This document shows positions 46,235-54,865 of a DNA stretch of 64,000 bases, one piece after another. How positions within the stretch are numbered: the first letter of the stretch is position 1; the number at the start of each line of letters is the position of its first letter. The position numbers and the translations under genes are program-made. The notes under the pieces were generated by a model. It did not search any database, was not told the DNA's origin, and saw only the letters and a program-made list of their open reading frames with translations. The DNA comes from G965218495 sp965262785 (GTDB lineage: Bacteria; Bacteroidota; Rhodothermia; Rhodothermales; Bin80), in contig OZ253559.1 in NCBI GenBank assembly GCA_965262785.1, forward strand, positions 2,976,001-3,040,000, in the 5' to 3' direction.

Positions 46235-47984
46235 TATGTATCGGGTTTGATTGCCGCTATTGCCGCAGCTGCCTGCGCCTGAAGAGCTTCATGAAGTTCG
46301 TGGTTTTCTCTCCGATCCGTGCGCACTTCGATTATGGTGGCTTCCCCGTCACCACAGGACCCGGAATATACCGCCATAAACGCTTCCCTTGAGCTCACGT
46401 GGGCGTACCGGATCCCGAACAGGCGTGCTGCATGCTCGAACTGCAAGCCATGGGGCGTGCCAAAACAGCGCTCAAACGTGTCGGGTGCCGAGTCTATTTC
46501 CACGCGGTGAAAGATCCCGCCGCCGTCGTTGTTGATGACCACTATCGTAAGTGGCAACCTGCGGACCATCGCCAAAGAGTTGATGTCATGCAGGAACGCA
46601 AGGTCCCCCACAATCACTGTCACAGGTACGGCCCACCCGTGCGCCGCACCTGCTGCAGTGGCAATCGTTCCATCTATACCGCTCGCCCCACGGTTTGCGA
46701 TCACGGGAGCACGCGCTCCCAAAACCGCTCCGAACCGGTCTGCGTCCCGGACGGGCATGCTGTTGCCTATGACCATCCCATGGCCTGCAGGAATGAGCAT
46801 GGTGACAGCCCTGGCAACAAACGGCTCAGACAAGCTGCCCGCACCAGCCAGCTGTGCTGCCAGCACCTGCCGCACGCGTGAGTTTGCATCTTGCCAGGCG
46901 TGCAGCCAGTCTTCTTCAAAGCCGTGCGCAAATGCCAACGGGATTTTATCTCGCTGGAGGCCGCTCCTGCACCGCACTGCACGCGATGCGAAACCTGATG
47001 TGTGGGATCAAACCGGCACGGCCCCTCATCAACTACGACAAATGGATATGGGCGGTGCCGGGCCAGAAACTGCATCACCTTTTTGGAAACGGCGGGAGCA
47101 CCGAGGAACAGCACAGCTTCAGGGGCGTGCCTGTCGGCAAACGTTTCGTCCTCCAGGCACAATTCGAAGGCATCTATCAGCACATCCGACACGCACCCCA
47201 GCCGCACCTGAGAATTGATGTCCGCAAACACCGGCCATCGGCGGGCTGTGGCCAGGTCCAGTGCTGCAGCGCCGTCCTCGTGCTTCTTTAGGCGGCCAAT
47301 GACCAAAAGGACGCGCGACACTTGCTCCAGCAGCGCCGCAATGTCCTTTACACCGGAATCCGGCGGGGCCTGGACGTACTGCGTGTAGGGTACTTGCGTC
47401 TGCTGCCACGACTGCAAACGCGTCAGGTAACCAGTTTCCACTGCTTCCTCACACACCAGCGGCGCGCGAAACATACAGTTTATGTGCACGGGCCCTTCCG
47501 GCACACTGCGCGCCCGAAAGCAGGCCTGATCCACCGTGGTCAGCACAAAAGCCGGCGGCACGTCCTCACTTGGTGCAGGCAGGTCGAACGACCACCGCAC
47601 GTAGCGGTGGAACATCGCTGGTTGGTCAATGGCTTGATTGGCACCAGCCTGGCGCAGCTCCGGCGGCCGGTCCGCTGTCAGCAGGACCATTGGTACCCGG
47701 TCCGCGTCGGCCTCGACAATCGCGGGCAGCCCGTTGGCGACTGCGGTACCAGAAGTGGTGATCCAGCCTGCCGCGCGTCCGCTTGCACGCGCAAAGCCCA
47801 GTGCAAAGAACGCAGCACCCCGCTCGTCATAGTGCGTCACGACCTTCGCCCGTGGGTGCTCAACCGCAGCCATAGATAGCGGAGCATTCCTGTAGCCTGA
47901 AGCGAGGCAAAACGTATCCACACCCGAGCGAACAAGCTCTGCGATGATAAGCTGGGCCCAGACGCGGTTGATGCCGCCCGTCAT
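46234..47984 (-). pseudogene. menD: menD (SEPHCHC synthase) with a one-base frameshift
   Basis: A ThDP-dependent enzyme joining isochorismate and 2-oxoglutarate, present in two frames. The 5' part (47984 to about 46978) reads from MTGGINRVWAQLII through HYDERGAAFFALGFARASGR and ITTSGTAVANGLPA to DPTHQVSHRVQ. The 3' part (about 46977 to 46234) reads IPLAFAHGFEEDWLHAW to the ThDP motif VGDLAFLHDINSL and VVINNDGGGIFHRV. The frames differ by one missing base near 46970-46980 (GTGCAGTGCGGTGCAGG region). No slippery heptamer is visible. The two halves sum to normal MenD length and all men neighbours are intact, so a sequencing error or a recent mutation is likely. Start chosen at the ATG seven bases after the menF stop. 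Confidence 0.85.
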
Positions 47985-47991
47985 TGCGGCA

Positions 47992-49446
47992 TCAAGAAAG
48001 TGTGTCGGCGACGGGTATGGCCTGTGGTGCTCGGATGTCCGCGGCCATCGGAGTAGCAATCCCCAACACGTTGGTGAAGCCTTGAATCTTGTGTTCGATC
48101 TCCTCCCATTCTGCCCAAGGGGTGGAGCCCAACACGATGCCGGCCCCCGAATACAGGGATAGCTGCCGGCCGTGCACAAGACCTGACCGTATGCCCACAG
48201 CAAAATCCGCCTCGTCTGGGCCTATGAACCCCACTGGGCCCGCATACCAGCCACGATCAAACGGCTCGTGCTCCTTGATGGCCTGCAGCGCCGGTCGCGT
48301 CGGGTACCCCCCTACAGCAGGTGTCGGATGCAGCGCTTCCAACACGTCCAAGCTCGTAATTCCGGCGCGTAAGGTGGCACGCACGCGCGACACCAAGTGC
48401 CTCCCGTTAGCGAGCTTCATTTCCGACGGCTGCTCATCCAGCTGAAACAACTCCGCCAAGGGCTCCAGCTCCTCGCGCAGGCTGATGCGTACGTATTCGT
48501 GCTCGCGGCGCTCTTTGTCGCTGTGCAGAAGCTCATCAAGTAGGCGCGCGTCATCAGTTGCAGAGGTGCCGCGGGGCCGGGTGCCAGCTACCGCTTCGCT
48601 CTCAATGCCACGCCCACGTCGGCGAAAGAGCCTCTCCGGCGAAGCCCCAACAAAGGCCGGGCCGCCAGGCGGCTGGAAGAGATAGTGGAAGCAATTGGGG
48701 GTACCGGCGGCCAGCTGCTCAAGCAGGTTGAGCGGCTCCAGCGGCTGATCAAACGAGAAGGAGGCTTCCCGTGCCAACACAACTTTGTCCAGCTCTCCCC
48801 CTTCAAATGCTTTGAGGGCCCACCCAACCATGGAATGCCAGTCCGTTCGCCCAGGCCGATTGCTACGTCCAATGGGTGCTGGTAGCGGACCCGGAAGCCC
48901 TCCTTCCGGTTCCGAAAGCACTTCGATCATATTCAGGATTTCATCCTGACGTTCGCGGTCCCGTGCCGGGATAAGATTGCAATACAGCGTGGCGCCGTTC
49001 GTGTCCGCTCGCAGCTCAAAGCGTGGCAACACGAACCGATATGTTCCGAATCGAACCCACTTGTCTTCGCCGGGAAGCGCCTGATCGAAGCGTATGCCCC
49101 CATAGTACCTCACCCCATCCGCGCAACCGGAGAGCATTGGCCCAAGCTGCTGAGCAAGATGCCTCAGGCTAGCTTGGCGTGGGCCGTACGCCGCGTCCGC
49201 TTCGCCCAATCCAGCGACGCTGTCCTGGTTAGCCCGGTCCGCCCAGAACATGCGAGCTTGGGTGGGCTGTGCTTTTAGCCACCGGAGCGGATTCGTGCGC
49301 GGCAGCATGACAGATGCACGCGCAATGGCATTGGGATCCCCGTTCGTTCCTGCCAAAAGCGCCCGCACACGCTGATTCAAATTGTGGCGAATGCTCTCCT
49401 GCACGGCCAGGCCATTGGATGCAAGCATGTAGTGTGCCTCCTGCAT
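47992..49446 (-). CDS. menF: Isochorismate synthase
   Basis: A 484-residue chorismate-utilising enzyme converting chorismate to isochorismate, the first committed menaquinone step. The C-terminal chorismate-binding domain shows FVGASPERLFRRRGRGI, SEAVAGTRPRG, and HPTPAVGGYPTRPAL with the catalytic Glu/His region, then YSGAGIVLGSTPWAEW. The ATG at 49446 lies 20 bases after the upstream membrane-protein stop. The N-terminus is variable, so ATG 49428 cannot be excluded. Salicylate-type isochorismate synthase is excluded by the men context. Confidence 0.93.
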   Translation of the reverse strand: MQEAHYMLASNGLAVQESIRHNLNQRVRALLAGTNGDPNAIARASVMLPRTNPLRWLKAQPTQARMFWADRANQDSVAGLGEADAAYGPRQASLRHLAQQLGPMLSGCADGVRYYGGIRFDQALPGEDKWVRFGTYRFVLPRFELRADTNGATLYCNLIPARDRERQDEILNMIEVLSEPEGGLPGPLPAPIGRSNRPGRTDWHSMVGWALKAFEGGELDKVVLAREASFSFDQPLEPLNLLEQLAAGTPNCFHYLFQPPGGPAFVGASPERLFRRRGRGIESEAVAGTRPRGTSATDDARLLDELLHSDKERREHEYVRISLREELEPLAELFQLDEQPSEMKLANGRHLVSRVRATLRAGITSLDVLEALHPTPAVGGYPTRPALQAIKEHEPFDRGWYAGPVGFIGPDEADFAVGIRSGLVHGRQLSLYSGAGIVLGSTPWAEWEEIEHKIQGFTNVLGIATPMAADIRAPQAIPVADTLS

Positions 49447-49465
49447 GCGGAGTGACCCAGGGCGT

Positions 49466-50098
49466 TTATTTTTTCTTGAGGTGTTGGATAATGTGTTCCT
49501 CAATCGGGGCGAAGTCGGCCAGCACAATACGATAATGAAGCGCGGCCCGCACTATGATCGCCCGAAGGACATGGTCCGACACCGGCATCCGGTACAGCGA
49601 GCCCCAAAATACCTTTGCCAGCGGCCTCACGACCATGCGCAGCACCCCCCAACGCAGAAGGATGAACCCCACCAGACCCACCGACATCGCCGCATAGCGG
49701 TCCAACGCGGCCAGCCAGCTCAATGTGCCAACGTAAATAAGGGCCTGCAGAATCACCAGTTCGAGGACCCTCAACACCGGGATCACGGAACGGCTTACCA
49801 AAGATGGTCCCAACGTCTTCCATGCGACGAAGAACACGATTGTAGCCAAGGCCGCCTGTGGCGCGCTGACCGTGAGCAGTAACGCAGGCAGCAGCCACAA
49901 GGCCAATGTCTGAGGCGAACGTAGCCATACCGCAGCATCGGCTAGTAGTTGACTCAACTTCCTACGCTCAAAGACCGCCCCAGCATAGTCATTCAGCCAA
50001 GCCTCCCGCGTTCGAAACCACAAAAGCTCATCGGTGAAAATTCCCTGCGGCGTGTCAACGTACGTGGACTGGCCTACTGGCAGCCTGAGCCATTTCAT
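49466..50098 (-). CDS. Unknown integral membrane protein at the head of the men operon
   Basis: About 210 residues from the ATG at 50098 (GTG at 50107 also possible). A soluble N-terminal ~70 residues (LRLPVGQSTYVDTPQG, ELLWFRTREAWLNDY) is followed by roughly four hydrophobic helices (ALWLLPALLLTVS, ATIVFFVAW, VLELVILQALIYVGTL, AMSVGLVGFILL) and a basic C-terminal tail ending HHLKKK-like. I do not recognise the family. It ends 20 bases before menF on the same strand, so it is probably co-transcribed and may serve quinone metabolism, but no catalytic motif is visible. Confidence 0.75.
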   Translation of the reverse strand: MKWLRLPVGQSTYVDTPQGIFTDELLWFRTREAWLNDYAGAVFERRKLSQLLADAAVWLRSPQTLALWLLPALLLTVSAPQAALATIVFFVAWKTLGPSLVSRSVIPVLRVLELVILQALIYVGTLSWLAALDRYAAMSVGLVGFILLRWGVLRMVVRPLAKVFWGSLYRMPVSDHVLRAIIVRAALHYRIVLADFAPIEEHIIQHLKKK

Positions 50099-50166
50099 GG
50101 ATAGCACACTATGAGCAGTCAGTTCCTACTGCTGGCTAGGGGACTTGTTGCGGCCTGTACCCTGAA

Positions 50167-51174
50167 CTACTGCACCCCGGTATTCACGTAGTAGTTCAAC
50201 GACAATGGGTGCGTCCCCATATGGCGGACAAGAAGATCTTCCGGCAAGGTTATCTCGGGCACCACCGAGCCCGTCGTATCGAGCCGTATGGCCTCGTACG
50301 ACACGGTTGCATAGAAGCCCTCGGCCTCTCGTACCGAATCGAATTGGTCCAGCGGTGCGTGAAATATCACCTCGACACTCGGTGGATCAAGGTCAACGAC
50401 GTTCTCCGAGTTCGGTATATCGGTCACAACGACGCGTAGCTCGCGAATGCCTTCAGTGAACTTGTGCGCCTGTGCCAACAGCATGATTCGCTCATGTGAG
50501 AGCATTACCAGTCCAGCAAGCGAATCCAGCAACGACACTTCGAATGACAGGGAATCCTTGATGCCAACTCGCCGAACGGAAACGGTCGGCCAAGCATCAA
50601 TGCCGGCAACGATGGAGGCTGCCCCGGCAATGGTTACGGAATCCGGCGTGACGGTCGGGTCGTCAAACAACGAATACCCTGTCGCGGGTTGGATGGATAC
50701 ACGCGATCTGATGGGCACCTTGCGTTGGGTGCGTCCTTCTCGTATCAACGTAATCTGTGGGCTGTCGAAGATCGCCACGATGCCCTGAGGCCAGTCGACC
50801 GCAGCCTGCGAGTCAATTACGTCCTGTGATGCATCGATAACAAAGGGCGGTGGCCTAAACCTGAGCTTAAAGAGTGTCAAGACATCACCTTGCACGCTCG
50901 CCATCACAGACGTAGCCGGAATTTCCCCAAACGCTATATCTTCCGGCTGATTGGCAACAGTTGTCTGTAGTTCCAACCGGATTTCTCCGGGATCGTCCAA
51001 GCTCAGCAGCAACCACAGGCCAAAGGCCGTAAGCACGCACATCGTAACAACCAGCTCGCGGTTGCGCCCATTCGAATCGCGCTTGAGAGGGTCCCGCACC
51101 GGATGATCGCTAGGGGTTCGACCTGCGCTGCGCAGGAGCGCCCAGATGCCAGCAGATTTTGACGGCTCAGGCAT
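50167..51174 (-). CDS. YbbR-like domain protein
   Basis: A 335-residue protein with one N-terminal membrane helix (about residues 39-58, LVVTMCVLTAFGLWLLLSL), after a basic cytoplasmic segment. An extracytoplasmic part follows with beta-strand repeats of the YbbR type (VPIRSRVSIQPATGY, TPDSVTIAGAASIVAGIDAW, PPSVEVIFHAPL). In Firmicutes the YbbR protein CdaR regulates a diadenylate cyclase, but no cyclase gene is adjacent here. It starts seven bases after the BMC shell gene and precedes the men operon by ~70 bases. Confidence 0.8.
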   Translation of the reverse strand: MPEPSKSAGIWALLRSAGRTPSDHPVRDPLKRDSNGRNRELVVTMCVLTAFGLWLLLSLDDPGEIRLELQTTVANQPEDIAFGEIPATSVMASVQGDVLTLFKLRFRPPPFVIDASQDVIDSQAAVDWPQGIVAIFDSPQITLIREGRTQRKVPIRSRVSIQPATGYSLFDDPTVTPDSVTIAGAASIVAGIDAWPTVSVRRVGIKDSLSFEVSLLDSLAGLVMLSHERIMLLAQAHKFTEGIRELRVVVTDIPNSENVVDLDPPSVEVIFHAPLDQFDSVREAEGFYATVSYEAIRLDTTGSVVPEITLPEDLLVRHMGTHPLSLNYYVNTGVQ

Positions 51175-51180
51175 AGCGCG

Positions 51181-51627
51181 TCACCGGTGCTTTTCCAGTA
51201 GCGCCAGAAGCTCACGCTTTTTGGCACTGGCAATGGCTCGGCCCTGCAACGGAAATCCCGGCATCGCACGGGCTCGCGCACGCAGCTGCTGCACGGTCAT
51301 GTCTGCGTAGGCAGGAAGTTTTACCGGTGGCACTGCCGGCTTTTGGTCCAGCAGCAGGACCGCTCGCACCGCCGCATCCGGATTCGGAATCACGTGGCAC
51401 GATACCACCTGCCCAACCTTTTTTGCGGCCCGCTCCCCGGCATCTACTGCTGCCTGCACTGCGGCCACTTCGCCAACAATCTGGACAGTCACCAAGGCCG
51501 CCTGCGTCACTTCTGCGCGCACCAGACGCACCAGCGCACACTTTACCATGGCGTCGGCCGCCTCTATGGCACCTATGAGCCCCCGTGTCTCCACCATGCC
51601 CAGTGCCGGTTCTAAGCCCGTCGACAT
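51181..51627 (-). CDS. BMC-domain shell protein with C-terminal extension and altered pore loop
   Basis: A 148-residue protein. Residues about 8-95 are a BMC (Pfam00936) domain: ALGMVETRGLIGAIEAADAMVK and GEVAAVQAAVDAGERAAKKVG, ending CHVIPNPDAAV. Where canonical hexamers have a K-I-G-G/S-G pore loop, this one reads EVTQAALVT, so the central pore would be lined by neutral or bulkier residues. After a Pro-rich linker (KPAVPPVKLPAY), residues about 108-148 form a SAP/Rho-N-like helical hairpin (TVQQLRARARAMPG, ASAKKRELLALLEKHR). Such folds often bind nucleic acid, recalling EutK's DNA-binding tail. It follows the second BMC gene by 29 bases and precedes the YbbR gene by six. Confidence 0.88.
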   Translation of the reverse strand: MSTGLEPALGMVETRGLIGAIEAADAMVKCALVRLVRAEVTQAALVTVQIVGEVAAVQAAVDAGERAAKKVGQVVSCHVIPNPDAAVRAVLLLDQKPAVPPVKLPAYADMTVQQLRARARAMPGFPLQGRAIASAKKRELLALLEKHR

Positions 51628-51656
51628 GCCCGTACACGCAAGGTGATGCGAAGTCG

Positions 51657-51941
51657 TTATGCTCCAGGCAGAATATGCTCTACATCCTGGTGCGGACGCG
51701 GAATGACGTGTACGGACACGAGTTCGCCCACGCGCTCTGCCGCCGCGGCACCGCTGTCCGTAGCAGCCTTGACGGCGCCGACGTCACCGCGCACCATCAC
51801 GGTCACATACCCGCCCCCAATCTTTTCCTTGCCGATAAGGTTGACCCGCGCGGCCTTGACCATGGCGTCGGCCGCCTCTATCGCGCCCACCAGGCCACGT
51901 GTTTCGACCATTCCCAATGCTATTCCGTAGTCGTCTGCCAT
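51657..51941 (-). CDS. Bacterial microcompartment shell protein, canonical hexamer (BMC-H, PduA/CcmK-like)
   Basis: A 94-residue single-BMC-domain protein. It matches the canonical hexamer almost end to end: ALGMVETRGLVGAIEAADAM, the pore loop EKIGGGYVTV, RGDVGAVKAATDSGAAAAERVG and VSVHVIPRPHQDV. Such hexamers tile the facets of protein shells that enclose metabolic enzymes. The start ATG at 51941 and the stop are clear. It is followed by the extended BMC protein in an apparent two-gene unit. No BMC-P vertex protein, trimeric BMC-T or signature enzyme is found elsewhere in this window. Shell function is secure by homology; the enclosed pathway is unknown. Confidence 0.96.
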   Translation of the reverse strand: MADDYGIALGMVETRGLVGAIEAADAMVKAARVNLIGKEKIGGGYVTVMVRGDVGAVKAATDSGAAAAERVGELVSVHVIPRPHQDVEHILPGA

Positions 51942-52011
51942 CGCTGAGAAAAAGGTAAGTACAGGCTAGTGTACAGGCTAGCGGCCAATATAGACTTGGC
52001 CTGCCCGTTTG

Positions 52012-53232
52012 TCAACCGGAAGCGAGGCCCTGATACATTGCTATCATGTCCCGCACCGTAGCATCCCAGTTGTAGCGCGATAAAACCGCTTCATGCCCGT
52101 TTTGTCCCATCTTCGTGCGAATATTCGGTTCGCGCCAGAGTTTAAGGAGCGCCTCGCCCATCGCTTTAGGGGACTCGGACGGTACCACGATGCCAGCCCG
52201 CGCAGATTCAACTATCTGCCGAATCATTCGACAATCGGTCGTAAGCATGGGCCGCTTCAGGTACATATAGTGAAACAGCTTGTGCGGCAAGGCAGCTTCG
52301 GTATGCACGCTCTTAACGAAGGGTACAGTGCCGACATCGCTTCCGAGGATGTAGCTCTTGATTGAGTGCTGCGGTTGCCACCCAGTAAAGTCGACAGTGC
52401 CGCTAATGCCAAGCGAATGCGCAAGCGTTTCCAGTTCTGAGCGGTTGCCCCCGTCGCCAACAAGGACCAGGCGGGCTCGACACTGCTGCGACACGATCGG
52501 CATGGCGCGAATCAGCGTCGCCAATCCACGGTGGAGGTCGAAGGATCCCGTGTAAATAATCGTAAAGTCAGATCTTACAGATTCTACTATGGCTGTGTCC
52601 ACATCGTACCTGTCGAACTCTGCGATGGCAATGGTGTTAGGCGTAACGATTGTCCTAAGTGGACCGACGCCGAGCTTGACCACGCGGTCCTTTTGTGCTT
52701 CGTTCACACAAATGACCTTGCTGACTGCACGAGTCCACCGTGCCTCCAAATGCCGCCAGCGCGGAATGTTGACAACGTATTTGGCTGGAAACCTCGTGCT
52801 CCAGGCATACTGGGTTAGCGCATCCACGTAGTTCTCGTGCAGATCACCGACTACTGGAATTCCAAGCCGTCGCGCCGCCCGCAGGCCGCCTCCAAATAGC
52901 CAGAGGTCGTGCATGTGCAGTGCGTCAACGTGAACCCGCTTGCACACGCGCTGGATCTGGTGGCTTACAAATAGTGACAACGCCGGTATCGAGGCAGCCA
53001 AGCCGCGCAGCTTATTCCGCACTTGCTTGGGTATGCTGACACGGACAACCGCCATCCCTTCGTGCGACATAACACCACTGCTCCCCCCTGCCTGCGTTTT
53101 TGGGTACGGAGCAATGGATAGCACTGTCACCGCGAAGCCTGCCGAGAGCAGCGAGCGCACTTCATTTTCAACCCGCACGTCCGGCGGAAAGCATTCGTCA
53201 AGCACCATGAGGATGTGGAATTTGTCTCCCAT
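52012..53232 (-). CDS. Family-4-like glycosyltransferase
   Basis: A 406-residue GT-B glycosyltransferase. N-terminal acceptor domain (HILMVLDECFPPDVRVENEVR). The C-terminal nucleotide-sugar domain has IIYTGSFDLHRGLATLI, VLVGDGGNRSELETLA and the late region LPHKLFHYMYLKRPMLTTDC. The ATG at 53232 has the ribosome site AGAGGA eight bases upstream and is preferred over the ATG at 53268. Probably acts in cell-envelope polysaccharide assembly alongside the next glycosyltransferase. Donor and acceptor unknown. Confidence 0.88.
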   Translation of the reverse strand: MGDKFHILMVLDECFPPDVRVENEVRSLLSAGFAVTVLSIAPYPKTQAGGSSGVMSHEGMAVVRVSIPKQVRNKLRGLAASIPALSLFVSHQIQRVCKRVHVDALHMHDLWLFGGGLRAARRLGIPVVGDLHENYVDALTQYAWSTRFPAKYVVNIPRWRHLEARWTRAVSKVICVNEAQKDRVVKLGVGPLRTIVTPNTIAIAEFDRYDVDTAIVESVRSDFTIIYTGSFDLHRGLATLIRAMPIVSQQCRARLVLVGDGGNRSELETLAHSLGISGTVDFTGWQPQHSIKSYILGSDVGTVPFVKSVHTEAALPHKLFHYMYLKRPMLTTDCRMIRQIVESARAGIVVPSESPKAMGEALLKLWREPNIRTKMGQNGHEAVLSRYNWDATVRDMIAMYQGLASG

Positions 53233-53514
53233 CTCTAGAATCCTCTGACTAAACTGGTTTCTTTTCACTTGCAGTGCATATACGCTGCAAAACGCAGAGC
53301 GCAGTAGCGCTGCCTGGTTTCCCAGGGTGCTGCGTACCGGAAACTATTCGCGCATCTTGCACTTTTTGAGCGCTGAATTCAGGGTAATACACGCGGCGTT
53401 CAGATCACGAACGGGCACCTGGCCACACACTTTGAAAGTACTCGTGCGCACCGAAAGCGTGACCCGCTCATCCTGCATCGCACCGCTACGAACATATAAT
53501 CCCGATACGGTCTT

Positions 53515-54822
53515 TTAGGTAGGAGCGTCCTCAGCTATTTCGCCTATGATGTCGGCCAGCCGCTGCGTGAGTGCGCGCCGATCGTAAGCCCTCAGCGCTT
53601 GATCATTCGCCGGAGCAAAGGGCTTGCCTTCCCGGCAACGCCGACGATGCTCCAAAATGAATTCTTGCATGCCCTTGGCATCGTCGTAGTCAAACACGAT
53701 GCCGGCGCGGGTTTCCCGCAAGATCCTGGCCATGTCACCGTCTGGCGGTCCAATTCCAATGACCGGCTTGCCCACGGAAAGGTATTCGAAAAGCTTACCG
53801 CTGACAATACCCTTGTTCAGGCGTCCACGCTCTATCGGCAAAAGTAACATGTCCGCTTGCGCCATGTGCTCCATGGCTTCCCGATGAGGGACGTGTGGAA
53901 TAAGCACAAGCGATTCGCCTAATCGAGTCCGGCCAAATTCATTCGCTACCCACTCATGCACGTGTCCCACCAGGCGCAACTCGACCTCCTCCGCCATACT
54001 CACGATTACCTGAACAAAAGCTGCCGAATGACGCTCTTTGGAATACGTCCCGACGTGCGCAATCACAAAACGTGCACAGTCATTCGCTGGCTCAAGACCG
54101 GAAGGTGTGTCATGCGGGTCGTATCCATTTGGCACAGTTTCGTACCTGCGCATGCACACTTTACCGCGCAAGCCTGTGCCAATTGCCTCGCTTACAGACA
54201 GGACTACATCCGCGCGAGAGAGAACACGCCGCTCAAGTCTGGCATTGATAAAGCGTGCCAGCGGAGATTGATGAAAGTGCGCATTGTAATAGTAGTCGGT
54301 CCACGGGTCACGTAGATCTGCTATCCATGGAATCCCGGTTCGCGCCTTCAGGAAGCTCCCAACAAGATGCGCGGAATGAGGTGGACCTGATGTCATCACG
54401 ACCGAAAACTTCTGCTCACGCACCAGGCGCAGCACGGCTCTCCTGGCAAACGGAACCCAACCTACGCGAGCATCGGGTAGGAAGATGTTTCCGCGAACCC
54501 ACCGGGCGGCTTCCTGCCTCCAACCTATCTGGCCTTCCTTGACAAAACCAACGCCGGCAACATCCTCCTTCTTTACCCCTTGCATGCGCGCATATATCGA
54601 AAAAGGATCCCACGACCGCGTTCGAACCACACGTACCTCACCAGGGAGTTGGTCCATAAGCGCTGAATCCATCGCTCCGTACACTGCAAAGCGTGGGTCC
54701 ACGGTTACAACCGTAGGCAAGTATCCATACTGGGGCAGGTAGCGCGCGAACTTCAGCATGCGCTGAACAGCAACTCCTCCGGCCGGCGGAAAATAGTACG
54801 TAATCAGCAGCACAGGCCTCAT
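53515..54822 (-). CDS. Family-4 glycosyltransferase
   Basis: A 435-residue GT-B enzyme starting RPVLLITYYFPPAGGVAVQRMLKF, a typical glycan-synthesis acceptor domain. It has IAHVGTYSKERH and the donor-side motif GKLFEYLSVGKPVIGIGPPDGD (E-x7-E-like). Likely builds a surface polysaccharide or glycoprotein glycan. The next upstream gene encodes the YfhO-family protein, itself linked to glycosylation in some bacteria. Specific sugars unknown. The ~280 bases between it and the downstream glycosyltransferase start hold no gene. Confidence 0.9.
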   Translation of the reverse strand: MRPVLLITYYFPPAGGVAVQRMLKFARYLPQYGYLPTVVTVDPRFAVYGAMDSALMDQLPGEVRVVRTRSWDPFSIYARMQGVKKEDVAGVGFVKEGQIGWRQEAARWVRGNIFLPDARVGWVPFARRAVLRLVREQKFSVVMTSGPPHSAHLVGSFLKARTGIPWIADLRDPWTDYYYNAHFHQSPLARFINARLERRVLSRADVVLSVSEAIGTGLRGKVCMRRYETVPNGYDPHDTPSGLEPANDCARFVIAHVGTYSKERHSAAFVQVIVSMAEEVELRLVGHVHEWVANEFGRTRLGESLVLIPHVPHREAMEHMAQADMLLLPIERGRLNKGIVSGKLFEYLSVGKPVIGIGPPDGDMARILRETRAGIVFDYDDAKGMQEFILEHRRRCREGKPFAPANDQALRAYDRRALTQRLADIIGEIAEDAPT

Positions 54823-54865
54823 TACTCGCCCCCGGAGGAACTCATGGCAGCGTCAATCAAGACCG

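Noticed and set aside
46960..46990. Programmed -1 frameshift in menD
   Set aside because: The direction of shift fits -1, but there is no X-XXY-YYZ heptamer or clear downstream structure, and menD is not known to be recoded. Indel or sequencing error preferred.
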